This document shows, piece after piece, positions 45,936 to 54,690 of a DNA stretch of 64,000 bases. Made by a program: the position numbers and the translations under genes. Within the stretch, counting starts at the first letter, position 1; each line of letters opens with the position of its first letter. The DNA is from MWEH01 sp964392385. Lineage in GTDB: Bacteria; Bacillota; Clostridia; Christensenellales; DTU072. The notes below the pieces were generated by a model. It had not been told where the DNA came from. It made no database searches and saw nothing but the letters and a program-made list of their open reading frames with translations. The stretch lies in assembly GCA_964392385.1 (NCBI GenBank), contig CAYMPR010000003.1, positions 9,228 to 73,227 of the forward strand, read 5' to 3'.

Positions 45936-47258
45936 TTATAAAAGTGTTGCTGTATACGACTGCCCAAGCCTTCTAGTACGCTCATCTGGTATAACTATTT
46001 CTATACTTGAACCTTCCTTTTTTAGCACTGATTTTGCTCTATTAATCAATATGTCGCCGCCAAGCCCACTAGCAACTCTACCTAGAAGTAATACTCTTTC
46101 TATGGGGTAAAATTCCCTATACCACAGTATTGAATATCCAAAATATTCTCCCAGTTTTTCGAAAATATTCTTGGCTTTATCTTCGCCTTGTTCCACCATT
46201 TTTTGAACCACCTTCAGCTTTTCGGCAGGGCTAAGTGAACTACTTAGTTCAATTTTTGCCTCTTTTGCAAGCTTGATTACAGCGTCTTGTGAATGATATT
46301 GACTACCAACGCCTAAATCTTGGCTCCATTCATCTACAGCTGCATTTACATTTGCATCAACTGGTGCAAAGGCTAATTCATTTAAGTATCCCTTAATATT
46401 GAAGTCATTATCTACAAATCCTGCTGCTTCGCTTGTTCCCATAGCAATCCCAAGGATATTTCCTTTTCCAAGCGAATATGCCCCAGCAAGGGCTGCAACG
46501 TCACCATCGTTAGCTACTTTAACAGGACACGAATATTCCTTAGAAAGGTTCTTATATATTGGCACTATTTCTTTTTCATATACTTCTTCCTTGACCTTTA
46601 TAAACAGCGAGGCAACGCGTATTTCATCTCCCACGACTATTCCAGCAGTAGAAACTCCAATCGCATCAACTCTCCCATTTAAAGCTGCTTTTGCCCTATC
46701 TATACTATCCTTTATCCCAGCTTTATGATATGCCGGATCGGAATTTAGTTTAGGAAACCATACATCCTCTGAATCAAAAATTACCTCACCATCAATTGTG
46801 GCAGTTACTTTTCTGTCTGATCCACCAGCATCAAAACCAATTTTATATCCTGTTGCTTTACAGCTTGCCTTAAGAGGCTTTTCACACTCGGCGGGGAAAT
46901 CTTTAAGAAGTACCTTAGTAAATTCTAGCGGCCTTGAATATACCCTCTTCATAAAGTTATAATCGAAGCTTCTCTCTCCGTTTTCTGAGTACGTTTTTTG
47001 CAAGTATTTGACTAGATTTATATCGCCATAGATATAGAATTTATATCCTCCAAACGCCCAAAGCATAAACTTGACAATTCTTTCGACATATCTCTCATTT
47101 TCGTGTTTATGATCTTTAGAAAACACCGATGTCCTATACACTTTAATCTCGCCTTCCCCTCTTTCTAGAGCTAGGTAAAACGGTTCATTATCATCCTTAC
47201 TCCTTAGGAGATAATCTATTTGCCATTTGTACATTGGGGTATATTTTGCATCTAACAT
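45936..47258 (-). CDS. ROK-family sugar kinase-like protein with N-terminal extension
   Basis: The C-terminal about 300 residues are a ROK (repressor-ORF-kinase) domain of the actin-like ATPase fold: phosphate-1 motif YKIGFDAGGSDRKV, VDAIGVSTAGIV, the catalytic-Asp region VKVANDGDVAALAGA, and ILGIAMGTSEAAGF. The Cys-rich zinc motif of classical ROK glucokinases is not seen. About 140 N-terminal residues have no recognised domain and are not a helix-turn-helix, so a repressor role is unlikely. At 440 residues it is longer than glucokinase (about 320). AAGGA precedes the ATG at 47258. Together with the PIG-L deacetylase and the DUF4380 protein it suggests phosphorylation of a sugar or amino sugar; the substrate is unknown. 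Confidence 0.85.
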   Translation of the reverse strand: MLDAKYTPMYKWQIDYLLRSKDDNEPFYLALERGEGEIKVYRTSVFSKDHKHENERYVERIVKFMLWAFGGYKFYIYGDINLVKYLQKTYSENGERSFDYNFMKRVYSRPLEFTKVLLKDFPAECEKPLKASCKATGYKIGFDAGGSDRKVTATIDGEVIFDSEDVWFPKLNSDPAYHKAGIKDSIDRAKAALNGRVDAIGVSTAGIVVGDEIRVASLFIKVKEEVYEKEIVPIYKNLSKEYSCPVKVANDGDVAALAGAYSLGKGNILGIAMGTSEAAGFVDNDFNIKGYLNELAFAPVDANVNAAVDEWSQDLGVGSQYHSQDAVIKLAKEAKIELSSSLSPAEKLKVVQKMVEQGEDKAKNIFEKLGEYFGYSILWYREFYPIERVLLLGRVASGLGGDILINRAKSVLKKEGSSIEIVIPDERTRRLGQSYTATLL

Positions 47259-47369
47259 TGTTTGTTTCCTTTGTCCTTTAATGATAAGTTTTTAGGTTTT
47301 TTCTTATGTGTTTTTTTTAAAGTACATGTTTTTACGTTATTTAATCATATCCAAAGATATGTTTTAGCC

Positions 47370-48227
47370 TTATTCCTTTCTTCTTAATGTCCAAGTTTCT
47401 TTATGAGTTATTGAATCACTAGGCAAAAGCGTTTTAAAAGGAGAAAGCGTCTCCACTTCGTGTATTAGGTTTGAAAAATAGGTTTCTACATTACAATTCA
47501 TGTCGGGGAATTCGCCTTCCAATGTCTCGATTTTCTTTTCAAAGATATCTTTTCCTATTTCATATCTAACTAGACCTGCATCAGTAAATACGCCTAGTTT
47601 AAATGGGGATTTGGACAAATTATTACTCTTAACTTTAATTACATTATCTCTAAAGGTAAATCTATCATCATTTATACTAGCATAAGGCCACATTACTAAG
47701 TTTCTATTTGGCAAATATCCAGTATCTTTTGTGGGTAGCTTAACTTCCATTGTGCCGCCAACTTTAAGAACGGTTAAAGCCCAAAGAGATATTCTCTGCT
47801 CTATTTTTGATGTATTTTTAAGAGTCATCCCAACTTCAATTGAGTTATCTGAAATGAATGTGATTTTTAGATTCGATTGCAACAAAACAACTGGCCAAAC
47901 TTTAGGTATAAACTCAACTGAGTCGCCATCAACAATATATTTAACTTCTTGATTGTCTGGGATATAAGTATTCTCAGATTCTGGAGATGCCCAAATCCTA
48001 TGTCCACCATATATATGCCATTTTTTCCCTGCACCAAAAACCTTAGAGACATCTTTATTTATCTCATCTTTAGTATCATTAAACATGATGTTTTCGCCTA
48101 ATTTATGTCGAAGCGAAATGATCCTTGGTCCTACATCAAGTGTGACTGAAAGGCAAATATTACCGTATTCCATTTCAAGAGTTCGGCCTAAAAAACAAGT
48201 ACCTTCAAATACTCTCAAGTTCCCCAT
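47370..48227 (-). CDS. DUF4380 / aldose-epimerase-like protein
   Basis: A galactose-mutarotase-fold protein similar to DUF4380. Features: LDVGPRIISLRH near the N-terminus, the diagnostic GGHRIWASPE around residue 90, and a C-terminal beta-rich half (KLPTKDTGYLPNR; KLGVFTDAGLVRYE). No signal peptide. It probably binds or interconverts a sugar anomer, but enzymatic activity in this family is not demonstrated. I chose the ATG at 48227, which follows GGAGG at the right distance; an upstream in-frame ATG at 48239 overlaps that binding site. It precedes the ROK kinase gene by 111 bases on the same strand and may share its transcript. Confidence 0.8.
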   Translation of the reverse strand: MGNLRVFEGTCFLGRTLEMEYGNICLSVTLDVGPRIISLRHKLGENIMFNDTKDEINKDVSKVFGAGKKWHIYGGHRIWASPESENTYIPDNQEVKYIVDGDSVEFIPKVWPVVLLQSNLKITFISDNSIEVGMTLKNTSKIEQRISLWALTVLKVGGTMEVKLPTKDTGYLPNRNLVMWPYASINDDRFTFRDNVIKVKSNNLSKSPFKLGVFTDAGLVRYEIGKDIFEKKIETLEGEFPDMNCNVETYFSNLIHEVETLSPFKTLLPSDSITHKETWTLRRKE

Positions 48228-48403
48228 ATTCTCCTCCATTTTTTATCTATACCGCAGTGTAACGCACATGTTATTAACTAGGGATAGACTTATTCCTAAA
48301 AACAAGTGCTCGTAATTTACCCATACTTTTTTATATATCTGTCTTTAACACAGCTAATGAATAGTTAAATTGACACAGAGCAATTATATGAAGTTTTAGT
48401 ATG

Positions 48404-51400
48404 TTAGCTAATTGGATAAACCCTGACATACAAATATACTTCAAAAGTCCTAATATCAATATCTACGCCAACTAGGTTATTTCTCACTTCATTTTGGAGA
48501 TTGGCTATATAGTTTTTAAACTCGGCATCAGTAACATATTGATCATAACTCATCGTTCCGCCCTCCGTAACATGTATATCCCACAAGGTATCTAGATACA
48601 CGTCTGAGAGCATAACTTCGCCCCAAAGATCAACACTCTCTTGAAGCGCAAGTGGTAAATATGTGCCAAGATAATATACAAGTTCACTATCGGAATCAAT
48701 AAGGGAATCATATTCAGGATCTAACGAAGTGTGCTCACTAAAGCCTCCAAAGTATCTAGATGTAGGAGTACTTGGATAAATACCATATACTTTTCGTGCC
48801 CCTGATGCTTGTGAATCAGTCATAAATAAATATCTATGGGATAATATTTCATATTCATCAGAATTAGTGCCAACTGTCCAATCATCTTCAACCGTGTCAC
48901 TTGCCCAAGTGGAATCTACAACATACCATAGCCCATCTATCATCACTTTATTCCAAGCGTGACCAATTGGATCTGGGCCATTTAATACACCAGTTAACTT
49001 ATAATTATTTATTCCTTCCATACTAGCAAGGAGCGAGAATGCTTTGGCAAGGCCATCACAAACTGCAGTTCCTCTTAAAACCTCAGTAACTTCTCCTTCG
49101 CTATTAATAACTCCCTTAAAAACACCCTCCATAAAGAAGCTATCAGCTGTAGAATCATAAGCCCCACCATTTTGAGTTGCTGCAAGTAAAGCATGATTAT
49201 ATCCAACATTTAATGATAACCAGTCATATATGGCATGTGTTTTTTGTTCATCACTCATCCCAGAGGAAATGATGGTGAAGAGCACTTTTCTTGCTATTCT
49301 ATAAACACTTTCAGCAGCAGAGCCACTTACGGGTACTGGCTTATATCCATTTATTGCTGCCCAGAACAATTGATTTGAAGTAGATACAGGGTATTCTGGG
49401 AGAGAATCTATTGATAAGCTCTCTTCAACTGATCTAGGAGTTGAAGCAAAGTGGGTAATATATCTTAGTTCAGTTAGAGGCTCTTCATCTTCATATGAGG
49501 TGGGCTCTTTTGCAGTTTGTACTTGCAGTAAAAATTGATTCCTTCCACCTTTATTTACAATATCTCCAAAAGTTAATCCATATGATGTTGACTCGGCGTA
49601 TGTACCCATTCCAAAAGCTAAAACATAATATAAATTAATTCGTCCAGGATCAGTAGTTGAGGGAGCTCCTGCAGCACCTTTTGTATAAATTTCCTCGGAA
49701 ATATTTTCATAAACCAAAGGAATATATAAATCTAAATCAAAGGTATCATAGTCATACTGAGCTTCGCTCATCAAATCCTCAGGTCTAAAAATAACCGTGT
49801 AATTTAATAATCTACCTAAATCTTCAACGCTACTTATATATCTATTAAAGCCAGGAATTACCTCATCAAAAAATGGATACATCATAGGTGTTATGGTGTT
49901 AGCTTGATATTGCTTCCACTCTGACCAGTTATATCTTCCACCTTTTACTCTTACTTCAAAACTTTCATTAAATCCTACAATTTCACCATCTATGTAAAAA
50001 CCGTTCTTATCGAAATTATCTTCATCATCAGGGTCCGTTGAGTCATATGAGGCAATTACTTGTGAACCTTGCCGTATTTCAGCCTCATAATTTGTATTGT
50101 ATGGTATAGCATCCCAAAATACATATGGCAAATACGAAAGATCAACTTTCTTTCCCTCAATTGATAGTCCAACTATATCTGTGCCAAAACTTGCACTAGC
50201 AACAGTAAAACTAAGTGTATTTGAGTACACGTTAGAGGCAAGTCCTTTCACGACTGCCATAGCCTTTAGTGAATAATTGCCGGCCTCTCTAAATGAGTAT
50301 TCTAAATCTGCTACATCTGACATTGTACCAGTAGATTTTTGGTATAGTACCTCCCGCCCAGATGGAGTAGTAATTTCCCACTTATAGCTTTCAGGAGGGA
50401 ATGTTGAGGTTGCATAAGTCGCACCTACACGCATAATGTCACCTGTTGAAAAAGTGCTATCGGAATTCCAAATATCTATGTTGAAATTAGCAAGAGGATA
50501 GTAAACATTAATTTCCGCAGAAGTTAACCTTTGTTCTTGTGAGCTATTTCTTAAAACTGCGACAATTCTATATTTTCCACTGGGCAAATTACCTGGTTTA
50601 AAGTTCAAAACATTATTATCTTTAACTCCAACTTCATTAATTCTTGTTGTGTTATAATACCAATTTATTTCTGGGCTAGGATCACAAACAGTGTCTAATC
50701 TGTTAATAACAAAGCTTAATGTTTCGTTAGATCCAAGTATCTGGTTAAGGCCTGATTGAGGAGTTATCATATCAAGTCTGTAATTTAACGGTGCATAAAT
50801 AACGCTTATAATGACATGGGCTTTGATTTCCAGCTTTGAGCCTTCTGGTCTTGATATTGCCCAAACATCTACTACACCAATTGATACTGGAGTAACGTAT
50901 CCACTTCTATCGACAGTTGCAATGGTTTTATCCCCTGATTCATAAGTTAAATTTCTTCCTTTTAGCGCATGCGCTGGTTTAAAAATCGGTTCAAGCTTAA
51001 TAGCTCCCTTATGCAATTCCATCTCCATTTCAGAATCTTGGAAGAACAAGTTTGTAACAGCTACGCTTTCTATAATTACTTCAATTACAAGCGAAACTTC
51101 CGGATTATCGGCACTAATTAGCTTAACTGGAATCGGAATATTATTTCCATATTCATCGGTTTTTAAACCTCTAGCAAACAATAATCCATCTAGAGAGATA
51201 TTTAAATAATCCCTGTCAGTTGAGTCAACGTGCTTAAAATACACATCCTGGTTTTTTGCATCCAAAGGATATACGATAGGAACAAGCTGATATTCTCTTG
51301 CATCACCTTCAGGAGCAAGATAAATGGTAGTATCTTTTACTTGAATTTGGGTAACTTCTTTTGTGGAAGATAAAGTATCTTTAATATTTTGCAAAAATGG

Positions 51401-51499
51401 CGATAGCGCTAAATTCTCGCCGCAACCCTGGAGTACTATTGCAACAACGATTACAAAAAGAATCAGGACTAATGCAATTATTCTACTTCTGTTTTTCAT
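48404..51499 (-). CDS. Lipoprotein with Ig-like and transglutaminase-like domains
   Basis: 1031 residues. The signal ends in a lipobox (VVAIVLQGC; Cys26). A Big_2-like Ig domain follows (about residues 145-235; ESGDKTIATVDRSGYVTPV), then several beta-sandwich regions. The catalytic module (about 730-900) is a transglutaminase/cysteine-protease-like core: MSDEQKTHAIYDWLSLNVGY, Cys in GTAVCDGLAKAFSLLA, His in GHAWNKVMIDGLWYV and Asp in VVDSTWA, so the triad is complete. In bacteria such domains are mostly peptidases or crosslinkers of the cell surface. No clear ribosome binding site precedes the ATG at 51499. A strong promoter lies at 51684-51713; the N run 51544-51643 is in the leader. Divergence from known families makes the substrate unpredictable. 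Confidence 0.88.
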   Translation of the reverse strand: MKNRSRIIALVLILFVIVVAIVLQGCGENLALSPFLQNIKDTLSSTKEVTQIQVKDTTIYLAPEGDAREYQLVPIVYPLDAKNQDVYFKHVDSTDRDYLNISLDGLLFARGLKTDEYGNNIPIPVKLISADNPEVSLVIEVIIESVAVTNLFFQDSEMEMELHKGAIKLEPIFKPAHALKGRNLTYESGDKTIATVDRSGYVTPVSIGVVDVWAISRPEGSKLEIKAHVIISVIYAPLNYRLDMITPQSGLNQILGSNETLSFVINRLDTVCDPSPEINWYYNTTRINEVGVKDNNVLNFKPGNLPSGKYRIVAVLRNSSQEQRLTSAEINVYYPLANFNIDIWNSDSTFSTGDIMRVGATYATSTFPPESYKWEITTPSGREVLYQKSTGTMSDVADLEYSFREAGNYSLKAMAVVKGLASNVYSNTLSFTVASASFGTDIVGLSIEGKKVDLSYLPYVFWDAIPYNTNYEAEIRQGSQVIASYDSTDPDDEDNFDKNGFYIDGEIVGFNESFEVRVKGGRYNWSEWKQYQANTITPMMYPFFDEVIPGFNRYISSVEDLGRLLNYTVIFRPEDLMSEAQYDYDTFDLDLYIPLVYENISEEIYTKGAAGAPSTTDPGRINLYYVLAFGMGTYAESTSYGLTFGDIVNKGGRNQFLLQVQTAKEPTSYEDEEPLTELRYITHFASTPRSVEESLSIDSLPEYPVSTSNQLFWAAINGYKPVPVSGSAAESVYRIARKVLFTIISSGMSDEQKTHAIYDWLSLNVGYNHALLAATQNGGAYDSTADSFFMEGVFKGVINSEGEVTEVLRGTAVCDGLAKAFSLLASMEGINNYKLTGVLNGPDPIGHAWNKVMIDGLWYVVDSTWASDTVEDDWTVGTNSDEYEILSHRYLFMTDSQASGARKVYGIYPSTPTSRYFGGFSEHTSLDPEYDSLIDSDSELVYYLGTYLPLALQESVDLWGEVMLSDVYLDTLWDIHVTEGGTMSYDQYVTDAEFKNYIANLQNEVRNNLVGVDIDIRTFEVYLYVRVYPIS

Positions 51500-51875
51500 A
51501 AGTAATTATTTACCCACTTGTCTTTATGCGACGTTTAACCAGTNNNNNNNNNNNNNNNNNNNNNNNNNNNNNNNNNNNNNNNNNNNNNNNNNNNNNNNNN
51601 NNNNNNNNNNNNNNNNNNNNNNNNNNNNNNNNNNNNNNNNNNNTTTGCATGACTAAATAATGCACATGCGCACAGGTAATTGTATTATATAGCCCGCGTG
51701 TATTAAGTGTCAAGGTATGGTCTATGTACATATATGAACTATATCTAAATTGTTTGTGAAGTTAGCGACAAAGAGGGTTTCCCTTGGGAAAAACGATCAA
51801 AACTAACTAAAATATATTAAAAGGTTGTTTGTAGAGTAAGTACTACACAGTTGTCTTTAAAAAAAGCAATTTTGA
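51500..51875. other. Intergenic region with assembly gap
   Basis: No gene. It holds the N run 51544-51643 (flanks not repeated, so a true sequence gap), the promoter of the transglutaminase-like lipoprotein, the 12-mer GCACATGCGCAC at 51662-51673, and a small palindrome TTTCCC-TT-GGGAAA at 51778-51791. No terminator for the hipT gene is evident. Confidence 0.6.
51684..51713 (-). promoter_or_regulatory. Strong sigma-A-type promoter of the transglutaminase lipoprotein
   Basis: Minus strand TTGACA (51713-51708), 18 bases, TATAAT (51689-51684). Both hexamers are consensus. The start site would lie near 51677, overlapping GTGCGCATGTGC just downstream, a candidate operator. Confidence 0.75.
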
Positions 51876-52835
51876 CTAAGTAAGATTTTGAGTGCGCTTA
51901 TTTATTAACTCAATCATGTCTTTTTTTAGCTCTTGGGGTAAAAATGAATTTTGGGTATATGAACAAAACACTTCTTTAAGTGATATTAACCTATTTATGA
52001 TATTTTGAGCTGATTTTAAAGATATTCCACAAAGCTCTGCAAAAACAAAAAAGTCTTTTTTTTGAAGATTTCGTTTTTTGCCATTCATTGTCAAGGCTAA
52101 CTCTTCTTTATCTTCTGGCATTATGATATTTACCGGTAAAAGATCGTATGCAGGTGAAAGTATGTATTCAAAACTCCCCTCGTCTGTTTCTATAAGAGAA
52201 ATGTTTTTTAGATGCATATCGGAATTGCCTATAATGTATGAGAAAACAAGTCTTATAAACAACTCTGCCAAATCAATCCCTGGTCTTGAAGAGAATTTAT
52301 TGATTATTTTAGCGCAATATTCATAAGAACCCTTGTATTTGTCTTCAGTAATTCTTAACCCAAGTTGGCAAAAATCCTCCATCGCAAGTATTTTTACTGT
52401 GCTACCACATATTACTCTATCTATTCTTTTTGTAATATACGCAAATCTACCTCCCGAGTTTATAAGTCCATGCGGTACAGTCTTGATTTTTGCAATACTC
52501 GCCAAGTTCATTGCGAGATCTTCTACCTCAGGAAGGGAATCAAATTTCTCAACTTGTGGTTTTAATATATAGCCTGTTGGATAATTTACCCTCGTAAGCT
52601 TTGTTTTATTATCAGAGTTGAGATTTAAAGATAGTTTCTTTTGTACCCCAGTAACAGTTAAACCTTTCGAAACATTTTTTGAAACATATATTCCAATAGC
52701 CTCTTCGGATACATTAATTTCTGGCACACAGTTTATGCCAAAGAACTTATGGGCACAATTTTTATGCCATCCATCTTTTATCTCAAGAGTTGATGCGCTA
52801 TCTAAAATAGGCTTTCCACAATGCAAACAATTCAT
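51876..52835 (-). CDS. hipT: HipT-like toxin kinase of a HipBST system
   Basis: A HipA-family Ser/Thr kinase core, 319 residues. N-terminal zinc-ribbon-like motif (CLHCGKP, then HKNCAHKFFG). Gly-rich loop region TVTGVQKKLSLNL, catalytic loop GNSDMHLKNISLI (the Asp and Asn of the HipA active site) and metal-binding SPAYDLLPV. It lacks the N-terminal subdomain of HipA, which is encoded separately by the preceding gene; that is the hallmark of HipBST, where HipT of Escherichia coli O127 phosphorylates tryptophanyl-tRNA synthetase. The target here is inferred only. The start overlaps the hipS stop (ATGA at 52835-52832), so translation is coupled. Confidence 0.88.
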   Translation of the reverse strand: MNCLHCGKPILDSASTLEIKDGWHKNCAHKFFGINCVPEINVSEEAIGIYVSKNVSKGLTVTGVQKKLSLNLNSDNKTKLTRVNYPTGYILKPQVEKFDSLPEVEDLAMNLASIAKIKTVPHGLINSGGRFAYITKRIDRVICGSTVKILAMEDFCQLGLRITEDKYKGSYEYCAKIINKFSSRPGIDLAELFIRLVFSYIIGNSDMHLKNISLIETDEGSFEYILSPAYDLLPVNIIMPEDKEELALTMNGKKRNLQKKDFFVFAELCGISLKSAQNIINRLISLKEVFCSYTQNSFLPQELKKDMIELINKRTQNLT

Positions 52836-53164
52836 AGCATTTCCTCTCTGATTGTTACATTTCCTATTGAATCTTTACAGGAAATCAATAGCAAGCCAAA
52901 TCTATCATTACTCTGAATTTTCCAATTTCGTACTACTATATCTAATAACCATCCTTCGGGGATTAGCCCATCAAAAAAGGAAAACATTGTTTTGGAGAAG
53001 TATATATCCTCTTTTAAAGGCAAAGTTAATGAAACAGGAGTAGCTAATTCATTTAAAAGATATCGTTTATCATAAGAGAAGGAATAGCCTTCCTCGGTTT
53101 CTTGTAATATTCCCGAAAAAAGGTTTCTAACGTACACATAAGCTTTTCTATATGATGCTACCAT
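52832..53164 (-). CDS. hipS: HipS-like small protein (HipA N-terminal subdomain)
   Basis: 110 residues matching the HipA N-terminal subdomain: YVRNLFSGILQE, FSYDKRYL, the conserved VSLTLPL, then FFDGLIPEGWLL, and DRFGLLLISCKDSIGNV. In HipBST systems this free-standing part is the antitoxin that blocks the kinase, while HipB mainly represses transcription. It begins in the stop codon of hipB (TAATG, one base shared) and ends overlapping hipT by four bases. No signal or extra domain. Confidence 0.87.
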   Translation of the reverse strand: MVASYRKAYVYVRNLFSGILQETEEGYSFSYDKRYLLNELATPVSLTLPLKEDIYFSKTMFSFFDGLIPEGWLLDIVVRNWKIQSNDRFGLLLISCKDSIGNVTIREEML

Positions 53165-53367
53165 TACTCAAGATCCTTTTTCCCAGGGACAGCATGCATG
53201 CCAAACATTGATAAAGCATGGTTTACTTTATCCATCCTAACTGTCTCCTTGCCTTGTTCCAACTCGCGAACAAATCTCAAGCCGAGACCTGAACGTAAAG
53301 CAAACTCTTCTTGGCTGAGCCCAGCTTCTTTCCTTTTTGTTTTTATGTATATTGCAATCTCATTCAT
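53164..53367 (-). CDS. hipB: HipB-like helix-turn-helix repressor
   Basis: A 67-residue XRE-family DNA-binding protein: KTKRKEAGLSQEEFALRSGL followed by the recognition helix region LRFVRELEQGKETV. First gene of the hipB-hipS-hipT unit. It should autorepress by binding the three ACCC-N4-GGGT sites just upstream. A very short leader lies between the promoter and the ATG at 53367; only weak AAAGTGA serves as ribosome binding site. Confidence 0.9.
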   Translation of the reverse strand: MNEIAIYIKTKRKEAGLSQEEFALRSGLGLRFVRELEQGKETVRMDKVNHALSMFGMHAVPGKKDLE

Positions 53368-53375
53368 GATATCAC

Positions 53376-53474
53376 TTTATACCCTATCGGGTTCATTGTC
53401 AACTATTATATACAACATTATACCCTTTCGGGTGCATATTAATACTATTGTTGGCATATTATACCCTTTCGGGA
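53376..53474 (-). promoter_or_regulatory. hipBST promoter with three 41-bp-spaced operators
   Basis: Operators ACCCTATCGGGT (53381-53392), ACCCTTTCGGGT (53422-53433) and ACCCTTTCGGGA (53463-53474), exactly 41 bases apart, about four helical turns, hence on one face of DNA. On the minus strand each is followed by a -10-like box sharing its last base (TATAAA 53381-53376; TATAAT 53422-53417 and 53463-53458). TTGACA (53402-53397) lies 15 bases from the proximal TATAAA, a short spacer. Confidence 0.8.
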
Positions 53475-53487
53475 TTATTTACATAAG

Positions 53488-53512
53488 AAAAACCACCAGT
53501 TGCCTAGTGGTT
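53488..53512 (-). terminator. Intrinsic terminator of the PadR operon
   Basis: Minus strand AACCACTAG (53512-53504), loop GCAA, CTGGTGGTT (53499-53491, one T-G wobble) then TTTC. It lies 73 bases after the DUF4097 gene stop and insulates hipBST from the operon upstream. Confidence 0.75.
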
Positions 53513-53584
53513 TATTGCCTTAATCTGGCAATATTGCGTTATATATTAGTGTATTTCCGTGACCAACAAATAGACCAATATCTT

Positions 53585-54544
53585 TTAATTACCCTCAAAT
53601 CTTATAGTCGTATTTCCACTAACGACATCTATATCTATATCTTTTTCGCCGCTGCCCCAATTGCTACTACCAGTGTATAATCCACTTGCACCTTGTCCCG
53701 TTATTATCACGGTTCCTGATATAACAGAAAGTCTAGCAGAATACTCTGCAGGCATGCCCTTTAGCCCTAATTCGACATTACCACTTGTAGTTTCACTTTT
53801 AATACTACTAGCGCTTAAACCCGTGGATGAAATGTTTCCACTTATAACTGAAAAGACTACATCATTTACTACTGCTAATGTTGAGATATTTACATCACCG
53901 CTAGTTAAAGTGATATTAATGTTACTACAAGATGAGTCGCTAACTGTTATTTCCCCACTTGTCGAATCGAGATCCATGTCTCCAGCTACTTGTAAATTAT
54001 TTAGATTTACATTCCCTGAAGTAGTATTGCATTTAACTAGCCCACTAACATTTATATTTCTTATTGATATGTTACCGCTTGCACAATTTATGTCTAAAGA
54101 TTCCATTGCTTGATTATGTTCCCACGTGGCATCTCCAGAGGCTATATCCAAATCAAGACTAGTAACACTTACAGGGACATAAACTGTGATTATTACATCT
54201 TCGCTTAAAAAATTAAACATATCTCTAATATTCCAGGGCTGTATTATACTTTTAAATGTTGCCTCTCCATCCACAAGGCTATATTCAAATTTTCTATGTT
54301 CACTTTCAAAGTATTCTACTTTCAAGGTATTATCCGGTGACTCCTTAAATTCTACTTCTTCAGAGGATGTGTTAAAATTAAGCGAAGTAACTAAAGCGGT
54401 TTCATCTATGGTTTTTGCAACAAGTTCTTCCTTTATGCTACTAGAAAAAGCCGCTGGATTTACTGCATAAATAATTCCGCCAACCCCCGTAAACACTATT
54501 CCTATTCCTAAAATAATCGACAATACAATTATTGCAGTTTTCAT
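53585..54544 (-). CDS. DUF4097 family beta-solenoid envelope protein
   Basis: Member of the DUF4097 (LiaG-like, putative adhesin) family, 319 residues. One N-terminal membrane helix (TAIIVLSIILGIGIVFTGVG) anchors it, the rest being a repetitive beta-helix in which SGD/SGN turns recur about every 20 residues (LDIASGDATW, CASGNISIRN, TTSGNVNL, STSGEITV, LTSGDVNI, VISGNISS). Function of the family is not firmly known; often linked to envelope stress. AAGGGAG stands at the right distance before the ATG at 54544; the frame extends to 54574 but would cover the binding site. It follows DUF1700 and PadR genes in a common gene set, 146 bases after the DUF1700 stop. Confidence 0.88.
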   Translation of the reverse strand: MKTAIIVLSIILGIGIVFTGVGGIIYAVNPAAFSSSIKEELVAKTIDETALVTSLNFNTSSEEVEFKESPDNTLKVEYFESEHRKFEYSLVDGEATFKSIIQPWNIRDMFNFLSEDVIITVYVPVSVTSLDLDIASGDATWEHNQAMESLDINCASGNISIRNINVSGLVKCNTTSGNVNLNNLQVAGDMDLDSTSGEITVSDSSCSNINITLTSGDVNISTLAVVNDVVFSVISGNISSTGLSASSIKSETTSGNVELGLKGMPAEYSARLSVISGTVIITGQGASGLYTGSSNWGSGEKDIDIDVVSGNTTIRFEGN

Positions 54545-54690
54545 TTTTTTATCTCCCTTATCCGTAACTTCCATTACAAGTTACATCGTTATTAGACTTA
54601 TCAATTTGGTTCTTTATGTAATACTATCTATCTCGTATGTTCATAACCTTTATAACAATTAAACTAATCAATTTGAGCCCATATACACTC

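Noticed and set aside
52832..52834. Recoding of TGA
   Set aside because: TGA ends hipS at the expected place, so the standard code applies.
51876..53474. Mobile element carrying the toxin-antitoxin genes
   Set aside because: No integrase, transposase, terminal repeats or split tRNA is seen around it.
53198..53680. Plus-strand open frame of 160 codons across hipB and its promoter
   Set aside because: It overlaps hipB, the operators and the operon terminator, has no recognisable domain and no binding site.
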